Part shown: piece by piece, positions 1 to 5,882 of the stretch
Layout of the letters: the number at the start of each line of letters is the position of its first letter
Position numbering within the stretch: the stretch's first letter is position 1
NCBI GenBank assembly: GCA_005878685.1
Contig: VBLN01000031.1
Location: forward strand, 16,776-28,908
DNA length: 12,133 nt
Direction: 5' to 3'
Source: Deltaproteobacteria bacterium
GTDB taxonomy: Bacteria > Desulfobacterota > Binatia > UBA9968
Notes under the pieces: generated by a model
The model's input: only the letters and a program-made list of their open reading frames with translations
Told to the model about the DNA's origin: nothing
The model's database searches: none
Position numbers and translations under genes: made by a program

Positions 1-198
1 TGTTGCCCCGGAGAGTATCTTTTTACGCAGTTCGATCCATCGCGGCAGGATGTCTGTTCTGATTAAAGCTTCTCATCACCTGGCCCGGCATGTTTAAGGA
101 GTCTGCCGGAATCATTCGCGCCAGGCAACAGCCCAAGAGATCTGACATGCTAGGCAGGATCGTCGTTCATGTCCGTGGCTCGACGGTGAAGCTACCGG
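1..198. other. Left edge, no recognisable gene
   Basis: This stretch lies downstream of the pqiB-like gene, where a PqiC-type lipoprotein gene would be expected in a full pqiABC operon. On the minus strand only a short open frame of about 40 codons is present, without a lipobox or any resemblance to PqiC. No convincing terminator hairpin with a T-run was seen. The region is probably intergenic, and a pqiC gene, if present, would have to lie beyond the window edge. Confidence 0.4.
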
Positions 199-1098
199 CT
201 ATCTCTCCGGTTGAATCGATATCTTCGGCGCCCATTCCAACCATTCCTTCTTTGGTTCACCATAAAGGATGAACACCGTCCCGTTCTTAGCGGGCTTGGC
301 TTTCGGATCGTTCGGGGTCGCAAAGGTAATTCCGCCTGCCATCAGCGACCTCAGCGATTCCATCTTGAGCTCCAGTCCGCGGAACAAGCCGACGCTCACG
401 TCCGCGCCACCGACATTCCAGAACTTCGAGCCGCTCCGGACCAGCTTCGCGTACCGTTGTTTGATGAACACGTGGATGTCCACCATCGTTGCGTCGGCAC
501 TGAGCTGGACTTCTTGTACGGTGCCTACCTCGACGCCGCGATAGTAAACCGGCGAACTCGATCTTAAGGATCCGGGACGGCTGGAGCGCAGGACGATTTT
601 CAGCCCCTCGCGTTCTAATGCCACCGGCGAACTCTCCAAGCCCACAAATTCCGATTTGGGCTCGCCGTTGCCCGGCAACACACCAATTTCCGGCCCGGTA
701 ATGACCGTCCCCAAGGCGGCAACATTTGAAAGCCCCACTTCAGGACGCACGACCCAGAAAACCGCTCCCTCCTGGGCGATCGAGGCGGCCGAGTGGCGTA
801 GGCGCACTTTCACCAGCACGTGCTGCTGGTCCTCGCTCAATTCGACCGCCGTGACTTCGCCAATCTGCACGCCGCGATACTTGATCGGCGTTTGGCCGGC
901 CTTGAGGCCGCTGCCATCTTTGAACTTGATCGTGATCTTTGGACCGAACTCCCGGACGCGGTCGTAAACGAGATAGCCGGCAACGATGGCGGCGACCACG
1001 GGAACGACCCAGACGACGGGAAGGTTCCATCTCCTTCTCTTGACCTTCGCCTTGGGCAATTCTTCAGCGACTTCAGGATTGTTTTGCGTATCGCTCAT
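199..1098 (-). CDS. pqiB: PqiB-like MCE-domain protein (two MCE domains)
   Basis: An inner-membrane-anchored, periplasm-facing protein of the MCE (MlaD) superfamily, closest in layout to PqiB/LetB (YebT). Family members form hexameric rings or tubes that carry lipids between the inner and outer membranes. A basic stretch (KAKVKRRR, about residues 17-24) precedes one membrane helix at about 28-45. MCE domain 1 spans about 54-150, with GLKAGQTPIKYRGVQIGEV as the hallmark. MCE domain 2 spans about 166-262, with SPVYYRGVEVGTV. The tail after AGGITFATP is short. At 299 residues it is much shorter than E. coli PqiB, which has three MCE domains and about 546 residues, and the sequence after its stop shows no leftover third domain. 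The start ATG overlaps the stop of the upstream pqiA-like gene by 4 bp (ATGA), so translation is probably coupled. The MCE family call is secure. The choice between PqiB and LetB types is less so. Confidence 0.88.
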   Translation of the reverse strand: MSDTQNNPEVAEELPKAKVKRRRWNLPVVWVVPVVAAIVAGYLVYDRVREFGPKITIKFKDGSGLKAGQTPIKYRGVQIGEVTAVELSEDQQHVLVKVRLRHSAASIAQEGAVFWVVRPEVGLSNVAALGTVITGPEIGVLPGNGEPKSEFVGLESSPVALEREGLKIVLRSSRPGSLRSSSPVYYRGVEVGTVQEVQLSADATMVDIHVFIKQRYAKLVRSGSKFWNVGGADVSVGLFRGLELKMESLRSLMAGGITFATPNDPKAKPAKNGTVFILYGEPKKEWLEWAPKISIQPER

Positions 1099-1700
1099 GA
1101 CGCTTTATCCGGTTCTTCCCAAATCAGCTCCGGGTCAAAACTGGTCGAAGCCAAAATATTCAACACCACCACCGCGGTGAACGCCAGGAGCCCGGGACCA
1201 GGAAGGACGGTGGCGAACTCCAGCTTCACCAATGCCACGAGCACCGCCAGCAGGAACACATCGAGCATCGCCCAGGGACCAATCATCTCGATGATCCTGT
1301 AAATCCAAGTCCGTTCCTGCTGCCGGCGCGGAGAATTGAATTTTGCCGTGACGACCAAATAAAAGAGTCCGAGCAGTTTGCAAAGTGGAATCAAAATGCT
1401 GGCGAGAAAAACGATCACGGCCACCAGCCACTGCCCATCCCGGAAGAGGCTCACGCAACCGTCCCAAACAGTGCTTTCGGAATACGCCCCGTAGTAATTC
1501 ATCCGCAGAATCGGATAGATATTGGCCGGTAGGTAAAAAATCAGTGCCGCCAGCGAGAATGCGGCCGTGCGTGCGAGGCTATTGACCTTGCGCTCGCTGA
1601 TGATCGACCCACAGCGACAACATTCCGCTGCCATGCCCGGCTGCAGCTCCTCTGTGCGCTGCATCAGCCCGCAGGTCTTACAAGCGATGATTGTTTCCAT
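1095..1700 (-). CDS. pqiA: PqiA-like integral membrane protein (single PqiA domain)
   Basis: A multi-pass inner-membrane partner of PqiB/LetB-type MCE proteins, thought to load or unload lipid at the base of the MCE tube. The N-terminus carries two CxxC pairs (C7-C10 and C27-C30), a zinc-ribbon-like module typical of PqiA. Four hydrophobic segments follow at about residues 43-63, 91-118, 137-160 and 167-188, and the end carries the family motif SFDPELIWE. At 201 residues it holds one PqiA domain, about half of E. coli PqiA (two domains, about 417 residues). The frame is open up to 1856, but that extension has no family similarity, so I start at the ATG whose product begins METIIACKTC. The Shine-Dalgarno sequence there is weak. 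The gene is the first of a two-gene operon with the MCE gene. It could equally be called LetA/YebS-like. Confidence 0.85.
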   Translation of the reverse strand: METIIACKTCGLMQRTEELQPGMAAECCRCGSIISERKVNSLARTAAFSLAALIFYLPANIYPILRMNYYGAYSESTVWDGCVSLFRDGQWLVAVIVFLASILIPLCKLLGLFYLVVTAKFNSPRRQQERTWIYRIIEMIGPWAMLDVFLLAVLVALVKLEFATVLPGPGLLAFTAVVVLNILASTSFDPELIWEEPDKAS

Positions 1701-2096
1701 TGGTTCGCACCGCACTAAAAAACGGCTTGAGCAGCGGTCGCCAGAATCAAGCTCCGCGCGTCGAACTCGATGAGGCCGGACCGCGGCTTCTCTGTGTATA
1801 TTGTATATTGGACGAAAGCAACGGCTATGCCAGATAAAATCCAATGAATTCGGCAACTATTAAAAACGGCTCCCGATTGAGTGTGAAAGAAAGTAAGAGG
1901 TAGGTAAAAATTACTCGATGCGGCAGGAACCAGGGAAAGAGAAAGGCGCAAGCCAACGCGAGTATGAAAAGCGGGCATAGATTCAGAATATTTCACTTTG
2001 ACAAAACGAACATTCTTGATGCAACATTATATATATGGGAACAGGCGACTCAGAGCTTTATGGTTCCTTGAGCTGATTAGGCTCGCAGGAGGATGT
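1701..2096. promoter_or_regulatory. Divergent intergenic region between pqiA-like and DUF6282-like genes
   Basis: About 400 bases hold no convincing gene and should contain the promoters of both divergent operons. An AT-rich patch near 1795-1870 contains two TATACA-like hexamers readable leftward (around 1795-1810) for the pqiA-like gene, without a well-spaced -35 box. Rightward there is a TTGACA at 1998-2003 and a TATATA at 2028-2033, but 24 bases separate them, too far for a standard sigma-70 promoter. Open frames entering this region (to 1856 on the minus strand and from the TTG at 1998 on the plus strand) are extensions without family support. Confidence 0.35.
2087..2092 (+). promoter_or_regulatory. 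Shine-Dalgarno AGGAGG deciding the DUF6282-like start
   Basis: A perfect AGGAGG ends 4 bases before the ATG at 2097. The spacing is slightly short but usable. It supports starting the protein there and not at the TTG 99 bases upstream. Confidence 0.65.
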
Positions 2097-3107
2097 ATGA
2101 AGGAAAACATCGTCTCCACCTCGACCCGTGAGCGGTGCGTCACTTCCTATGCGGCGCGCACACAATATCGCCCGGGAGAAATCCACCCGCCGCACGTCAA
2201 GGTCAGGGATGCGATCGACATTCACTGCCATGCCCACGAGGGGCAGCAAAATCCCTTCGACCTCGCCAAACGCGCCTCACAGGCGGAAATGAAGGGGCTT
2301 CTGTTCAAGAGCATCTTCGGCGGGGATCCGGCGGAGTCGGTCCGCGAGGTCCAGGAGGAGGCGAACCGCTGGGCCGAGAAGGAGCACATCGAGCCTATCG
2401 GCTGTTGGGCTGGATTCGTCTGCGGCAGACAGACCACGCCCGTCTCAGCGAAAATCGTGCGCGAGATGATCGAATCCGGCGTCATCGCCATTTGGCTCCC
2501 GGTCTTCACCCATGCCAACACGCTGAATACCGTAGGAACTTATCGCCGGCTGGTCGAAGGGGGCAATGCGGCCGGGTGGGTGGGTCCGCTACCTTGGGAT
2601 AAGGCGCTCAAGCTTGGTCACTACAACCTTGATGAGAAAGGCGAACTCACACCAGAGGTGCGCGAGATTGTCCGCATCTGCGCCGATAAAGGCGCAGCGC
2701 TCTTCTTCGGCCATGCAACTCACAAGGAGATCTACAAGCTCGCCGAGGAAGTGGACAAAGTAGGCCTCGACCGGGTCGTTATCGACCATCCGTTCAGCCC
2801 TTTCATCAATCTGTCGGTCGATGAGATGAAGGAGCTTTCTAAAGTCGGCATCCTCTTCAACTTCACTTATGACGAACTCTCGCCCCTGCTCGGTGTCGAC
2901 CCGCAGCTCATGTATAACGCGATCCGCGAGGTAGGGCTAGAACATTTCACCTTGTCGAGCGACGCCGGCGAACCGCTGTTTCCTGATTCGGTCGAGGCGC
3001 TGCGCTTGATTCGAGCCTATATGGAAGCTTTCGGCCTTACCCAGGAGGAGCTTTATACGGTCTGCACGCTGAACCCAGCCAGAGTCGTGGGCTTGAAACT
3101 GAATTAG
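2097..3107 (+). CDS. DUF6282-like amidohydrolase-superfamily protein
   Basis: A predicted cytoplasmic metal-dependent hydrolase with an amidohydrolase/PHP-like TIM-barrel pattern. Residue numbers are from the chosen ATG. The HxH metal-ligand pair is at 43-45 in DIHCHAH near the N-terminus. Further candidate ligands are H206 and H209 in GHATH, H231 in DHPF, and D289 in SSDAGEP at the end of a late strand, the usual place of the catalytic Asp. The arrangement recalls the uncharacterised family DUF6282, and the substrate cannot be inferred. I use the ATG at 2097 (336 residues) because an AGGAGG Shine-Dalgarno lies at 2087-2092. The open frame extends to a TTG at 1998, but those 33 residues look non-coding. 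No signal peptide is visible. The gene is divergent from the pqiAB-like operon and followed after 87 bases by a small membrane gene. Confidence 0.75.
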   Translation: MKENIVSTSTRERCVTSYAARTQYRPGEIHPPHVKVRDAIDIHCHAHEGQQNPFDLAKRASQAEMKGLLFKSIFGGDPAESVREVQEEANRWAEKEHIEPIGCWAGFVCGRQTTPVSAKIVREMIESGVIAIWLPVFTHANTLNTVGTYRRLVEGGNAAGWVGPLPWDKALKLGHYNLDEKGELTPEVREIVRICADKGAALFFGHATHKEIYKLAEEVDKVGLDRVVIDHPFSPFINLSVDEMKELSKVGILFNFTYDELSPLLGVDPQLMYNAIREVGLEHFTLSSDAGEPLFPDSVEALRLIRAYMEAFGLTQEELYTVCTLNPARVVGLKLN

Positions 3108-3194
3108 GGGCCGGGCTCACGTGTGGAAGCCGGGTCAGCCGCGGTCAGCCTGTCGGATTGACAAGAAACTGGGCACGGATACAGCTTGACAAAA

Positions 3195-3386
3195 ATGAGC
3201 CAGAAAGCCTATCTCAGAGCGACTGGCTTAATTTTCCTCCTCATTGCCGTCCTTCATCTTTTGAGACTCGTCTTTGGATGGGAGACATCCTTTGAGGGAC
3301 GAGCCGTGCCCCAATGGCTGAGCGTGGTCGCTCTTATCGTTGCCGGATATCTTGCTTATGAAGGATTGAAGTTAAGCAGGAGGTGA
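3195..3386 (+). CDS. Small two-helix membrane protein (63 aa)
   Basis: A small conserved-looking membrane protein of unknown function. Two hydrophobic segments, about residues 10-28 (GLIFLLIAVLHLLRLVFGW) and 41-56 (WLSVVALIVAGYLAYEG), are joined by a short polar loop, and the tail is basic (KLSRR). The sequence has the look of short orphan membrane proteins common in environmental genomes, but I cannot assign a family. The frame also allows a TTG start at 3186, three codons earlier. The ATG at 3195 is preferred, though neither start has a strong Shine-Dalgarno. Its last two sense codons are AGG AGG and its stop overlaps the leader of the next small gene, so the two probably formed a coupled pair. 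Confidence 0.6.
   Translation: MSQKAYLRATGLIFLLIAVLHLLRLVFGWETSFEGRAVPQWLSVVALIVAGYLAYEGLKLSRR
3378..3383 (+). promoter_or_regulatory. Shine-Dalgarno AGGAGG embedded in the upstream gene's last codons
   Basis: The two terminal Arg codons (AGG AGG) of the 63-aa membrane gene form a perfect Shine-Dalgarno, 7 bases before the ATG at 3391. This ideal spacing marks the original start of the following small gene and implies translational coupling across the TGA stop at 3384-3386. Confidence 0.55.
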
Positions 3387-3390
3387 CGCC

Positions 3391-3588
3391 ATGCTTCCTG
3401 ATTCGCTTGATCACTCCCATCGGATTCAGATTCGTCTTTAATGCTAAGTTCATGGGCGCAGACGTGGCCTCTCTTCTTTGGCGGGAGATTCCCGTCGGAA
3501 CCTTCGTCATAAGTCTCATTGTAGCCGTTGTGACTGCCTAGATTTTTGCCTATATTTGGCTTGGCTCTATAACAGGCTGGCAAAATAA
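3391..3588 (+). pseudogene. Broken small membrane protein gene (about 65 aa, two frameshifts and one stop)
   Basis: Translation in frame from 3395 gives FLIRLITPIGFRFVF, AKFMGADVASLLWREIPVG and TFVISLIVAVVTA. This looks like genuine protein with hydrophobic segments. Three lesions disrupt it. The ATG at 3391 has an ideal Shine-Dalgarno but is one base out of frame, as if one C was added after ATG. A TAG at 3539-3541 interrupts the last hydrophobic segment, where TGG would give ...VVTAWIFAYIWLG. Finally, one missing base near 3563-3565 would restore the ending LYNRLAK and the TAA at 3586-3588. A GTG at 3383 could still start a 52-residue version ending at the TAG, so a short functional product is not excluded. 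Assembly or sequencing errors are the other explanation. The neighbouring small membrane gene is intact. Confidence 0.55.
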
Positions 3589-3707
3589 ACCCTGGCCACC
3601 TTGGTTCACGTCCCATAGAAGCCGCTCAAAATAGGCTCGTGCCTTTTGCCGCAACCACCGCCTGCTTGAATGGGTGAGTCTATTTTCCCAGAGTCTGATC
3701 GACCGGG
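3589..3707. other. Intergenic region between convergent small genes
   Basis: No gene is seen. A 4-bp stem AGGC/GCCT with a 4-base loop at 3633-3644 is followed by only three T residues, too weak to call a terminator. The stretch separates the plus-strand small membrane genes from the minus-strand monooxygenase-like gene. Confidence 0.3.
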
Positions 3708-4004
3708 TCAGGAGCCCACTTGGTACTGTTTTACAACCGGTCTTTCGCCGCCGCGCAGCGTTCGCGTGTGCTCTTTGATTTTCTTATGCGCGTCGCTTAC
3801 ACGGTATGCATCGATCTTCTCCTGGCTCTCCCACTCTGAATAGGAGATGTATTCCCCTGGAGCGTCAACACATTTCAGCAATTTTTCCGAAAGGCATCCG
3901 GGTTGCCGAATCATGAGCGGGGCGCATTCATTCTTCCATATTCGCTCCGCCTCTGACGCTTGATCCGGATTCACGGTGACATAAATCAAACGAACGATAA
4001 GCAT
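3708..4004 (-). CDS. Antibiotic-biosynthesis-monooxygenase (ABM)-like small protein
   Basis: A 98-residue protein with the pattern of the dimeric alpha+beta (ferredoxin-like) barrel fold of ABM/Dabb proteins. A first strand (LIVRLIYVTVNP, about 2-13) is followed by a helix (ASEAERIWKNECAPLM), a strand with GCLSEKLLKC, then EYISYSEWESQEKIDAY, the usual strand plus W-E-S helix start, and a helix of the type SDAHKKIKEH. Such proteins act as small cofactor-free oxygenases, haem-degrading enzymes or ligand sensors. No specific substrate can be assigned. The start is well supported by a purine-rich GGAGGAGGGAG just upstream of the ATG. The gene is divergent from the mlaC-like gene and appears monocistronic. 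It has no signal peptide. Confidence 0.7.
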   Translation of the reverse strand: MLIVRLIYVTVNPDQASEAERIWKNECAPLMIRQPGCLSEKLLKCVDAPGEYISYSEWESQEKIDAYRVSDAHKKIKEHTRTLRGGERPVVKQYQVGS

Positions 4005-4162
4005 GTCGGCTCCCTCCTCCGTGCTTCTGAAATTTTGTCTCTTTCTCCGTTACAACTGTAGCAAAATCTACACCCTCTAAATAGAGAGGCGAGAATCCTT
4101 GAGCTCGCCAACCTTCTCAACGACACTTGACCCGGTCGCCGTTTCGTATCACTCTATACGTC
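4005..4162. promoter_or_regulatory. Divergent promoter region with a CTCTA-N2-TAGAG dyad
   Basis: This interval separates the divergent ABM-like and mlaC-like genes and must hold both promoters. At 4075-4086 there is a dyad with 5-base half-sites CTCTA and TAGAG around an AA centre. A second overlapping register pairs CCTCT (4074-4078) with AGAGG (4085-4089). It could be an operator, but it is short and no convincing -35/-10 pair was found nearby. Confidence 0.25.
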
Positions 4163-4765
4163 ATGGACATGAAAGCGAAAATCGTCTTGTATCTTTTTCT
4201 GGTGGCGATGTTGATGTTCTTCAGCTCTCGGCCCGTTCGCGCCGGAGAGCCGACGGAGCAGATACGCGCAGCCATCAATCAAGGCGTCGAGATTCTCAGC
4301 CGCGCGCGGCTCGACGACAAGAGACAAAAGACAGAGACCATCGACCGGCTGCGGGAGATCGTTTACCCATTGTTCGACTTCGAAGAAATGGCTAAGCGCT
4401 CCCTTGGCTCCCACTGGCGGCAGCTCAACCCACAACAACAAAAAGAATTTGTTGCCCTTTTTACCGACCTTTTGGAAAAAACCTACGCGGATAGGATCGA
4501 CCTTTACGATGGGCAGAAGGTCGCTTATGTGGGAGAGGCCGTGGATAAAGACTACGCCGAGGTCAACACGAAGATCATCAGCAAAAAGGGTGAAACCTAT
4601 TCGGCCAATTACAAGTTGCGCCGCGTCGATGGGAAATGGAGAATCTACGATGTCGTCGCGGAAAATATCAGCCTAGTCAATAACTACCGCTCGCAGTTTC
4701 ACCGCGTCATCGTCAACTCATCCTTTGAAGAGCTCATGAAAAAATTGAAGGAGAAAGCAGGCTAA
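4163..4765 (+). CDS. mlaC: MlaC/Ttg2D-like periplasmic phospholipid-binding protein
   Basis: A 200-residue protein of the MlaC (Ttg2, toluene tolerance) family. These soluble periplasmic carriers shuttle phospholipid between outer-membrane and inner-membrane Mla complexes. A Sec signal peptide occupies about residues 1-27 (MKAKIVLYLFLVAML core, cleavage near VRA-GEP). Family signatures follow: FDFEEMAKRSLGSHWRQL at about 71-88, the helix QQQKEFVALFTDLLEKTY, and near the C-terminus KWRIYDVVAENISLVNNYRS at about 158-176. The open frame extends to a TTG at 4127. I prefer the ATG at 4163 because it places the signal peptide at the N-terminus. The ATG two codons later, at 4169, is equally possible, and no clear Shine-Dalgarno marks either. 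No mlaD, mlaE or mlaF gene is adjacent. The pqiAB-like MCE pair lies about 2.5 kb away on the other strand. Confidence 0.85.
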   Translation: MDMKAKIVLYLFLVAMLMFFSSRPVRAGEPTEQIRAAINQGVEILSRARLDDKRQKTETIDRLREIVYPLFDFEEMAKRSLGSHWRQLNPQQQKEFVALFTDLLEKTYADRIDLYDGQKVAYVGEAVDKDYAEVNTKIISKKGETYSANYKLRRVDGKWRIYDVVAENISLVNNYRSQFHRVIVNSSFEELMKKLKEKAG

Positions 4766-4834
4766 CGGGATCGGGGCGGACTCAGATGAGTGGGGTCTGC
4801 AGTGGGTTGACCGGGGTCGAATCTTATCCCGCAG

Positions 4835-4853
4835 CAGCATCCGTTGGATGCTG
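4835..4853 (+). promoter_or_regulatory. Perfect 8-bp hairpin just upstream of the aldo/keto reductase start
   Basis: CAGCATCC and GGATGCTG are exact inverted repeats around a 3-base GTT loop. The stem ends 2 bases before the ATG at 4856. No T-run follows, so this is not an intrinsic terminator for the mlaC-like gene. It would cover the ribosome-binding region and could limit translation, or it may be chance. Confidence 0.35.
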
Positions 4854-4855
4854 GA

Positions 4856-5806
4856 ATGGCGTCTATGGGAAAATGGCATTCGGGCCGCGCGCGGGGTATT
4901 TCACGACGCGAGCTGCTACGGCTCGCGCTGGGCGCGGGCACGCTGGCCTTTAGCGGCGTTGCCATGGCGGCCACGTCATCGTTAGTGCGGCGACCGATTC
5001 CGCGCACGGGAGAGTCTTTGCCCGTCATCGGCCTCGGGACCTGGCAGACGTTCGACGTCGGTCGAGCGGAATCCAAGCGCGCTCCGCTGCGGGAGGTGCT
5101 GCGCGAGTTCGTGCGGCTCGGCGGCAGCGTCGTAGACTCCTCGCCCATGTACGGGGAGTCGGAAGGCGTCGCCGGCGATCTCGCCGCCGAGCTCGGCGTG
5201 CAGCAGCAGCTCTTCCTCGCCACCAAAGTTTGGACCAGCGGGCGCGACGCCGGTATCCGTCAGATGGAGCAGTCGTTCCGGCGCTTGCGCGCGCAGCGGA
5301 TGGACCTGATGCAAGTCCACAATCTGGTGGATTGGCGCACGCACCTCGCCACCTTGCGGGGGTGGAAAGAGCAGGGCAAGGTTCGCTACGTCGGCGTGAC
5401 ACATTATACCGAGGGGGCGTACGGTGATCTCGCGCGCGTGCTCGAAACCGAAGAGCTCGACTTCGTCCAGCTCAATTACTCGATCGCCGAGCGTGAGGCC
5501 GAGCGGAAGATGTTGCCGCTCGCCGCAGAGCGGCGCATGGCCGTGCTCGTGAACCGTCCGTTTGCCCAAGCAGGGCTGTTCAGCAAGGTGCGCGGCAAGC
5601 CGCTGCCAGTGTGGGCCGCGGAGTTCGGCTGCGCAAGCTGGGCGCAATTCTTCCTGAAGTTCGTGATCTCGCATCCCGCAGTCACCTGTGCCATCCCGGC
5701 AACGAGCAAGGTCCAGCACCTCGTAGACAACATGCAGGCGGGCGTGGCACCGCTTCCCGACGCCGCCATGCGCGAGCGCATGGCGCGCCATGTGGCCGAG
5801 TTGTGA
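4856..5806 (+). CDS. Tat-signal aldo/keto reductase
   Basis: An aldo/keto reductase-superfamily protein that probably reduces carbonyls with NAD(P)H. Its substrate is unknown. With the ATG at 4856 (316 residues) a twin-arginine motif SRRELLRL at about 16-23 precedes a hydrophobic segment LALGAGTLAFSGVAMAA, so the enzyme is predicted to be exported folded. The classical tetrad is visible: D94 and Y99 in VVDSSPMYGES, K124 in ATKVW, and H155 in MQVHN. Later elements such as KVRYVGVTHY, FVQLNYSI and AIPATSKVQHLVDN fit the family's barrel and cofactor-binding end. Starts at TTG 4844 and ATG 4865 are possible. The gene is visibly richer in G+C than its neighbours: 42 of 60 bases at 5101-5160 against 29 of 60 at 6121-6180 in the next gene. 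Acquisition from another genome is therefore plausible. Confidence 0.85.
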   Translation: MASMGKWHSGRARGISRRELLRLALGAGTLAFSGVAMAATSSLVRRPIPRTGESLPVIGLGTWQTFDVGRAESKRAPLREVLREFVRLGGSVVDSSPMYGESEGVAGDLAAELGVQQQLFLATKVWTSGRDAGIRQMEQSFRRLRAQRMDLMQVHNLVDWRTHLATLRGWKEQGKVRYVGVTHYTEGAYGDLARVLETEELDFVQLNYSIAEREAERKMLPLAAERRMAVLVNRPFAQAGLFSKVRGKPLPVWAAEFGCASWAQFFLKFVISHPAVTCAIPATSKVQHLVDNMQAGVAPLPDAAMRERMARHVAEL

Positions 5807-5825
5807 GGCATGCGGCGACCCTTTC

Positions 5826-5854
5826 TTGACAGTATGCGGCGGAGTCCTAATAGT
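5826..5854 (+). promoter_or_regulatory. Candidate sigma-70 promoter for treT
   Basis: A perfect TTGACA (5826-5831) is followed after 17 bases by AATAGT (5849-5854), which matches 4 of 6 positions of TATAAT. It sits in the gap after the aldo/keto reductase and about 30 bases before the treT start. This suggests the glycosyltransferase has its own promoter. Confidence 0.4.
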
Positions 5855-5882
5855 TTCTTGAAAGGCTGTAGATCAAGGAACA

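Noticed and set aside
820..1302. Open frame of 160 codons on the plus strand across the pqiA/pqiB junction
   Set aside because: It is antisense to two well-supported genes and has low-complexity, non-protein-like composition.
1701..1856. N-terminal extension of the pqiA-like frame to an ATG at 1856
   Set aside because: The added 52 residues have no PqiA similarity and would precede the zinc-ribbon N-terminus, which normally starts near residue 1.
1998..2096. N-terminal extension of the DUF6282-like frame to a TTG at 1998
   Set aside because: The AT-rich upstream part looks like promoter DNA, and a perfect AGGAGG marks the ATG at 2097.
3110..3140. Imperfect hairpin near CCGGGCT and AGCCGGG after the DUF6282-like gene
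   Set aside because: The stem has a central mismatch and is not followed by a T-run.
3356..3616. Open frame of 86 codons on the minus strand
   Set aside because: It is antisense to the decayed small membrane gene, whose plus-strand frames look much more like protein.
3701..4137. Ten-base inverted repeat (GACCGGGTCA at 3701-3710 and TGACCCGGTC at 4128-4137) flanking the ABM-like gene
   Set aside because: Ten-base matches are expected many times by chance in 12 kb. One copy overlaps the gene's stop codon, and there is no transposase or target duplication.
4982..5791. Long open frame (269 codons) on the minus strand inside the aldo/keto reductase gene
   Set aside because: It is antisense to a gene with an intact catalytic tetrad. 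High third-position G/C produces such shadows, and its product shows no family features.
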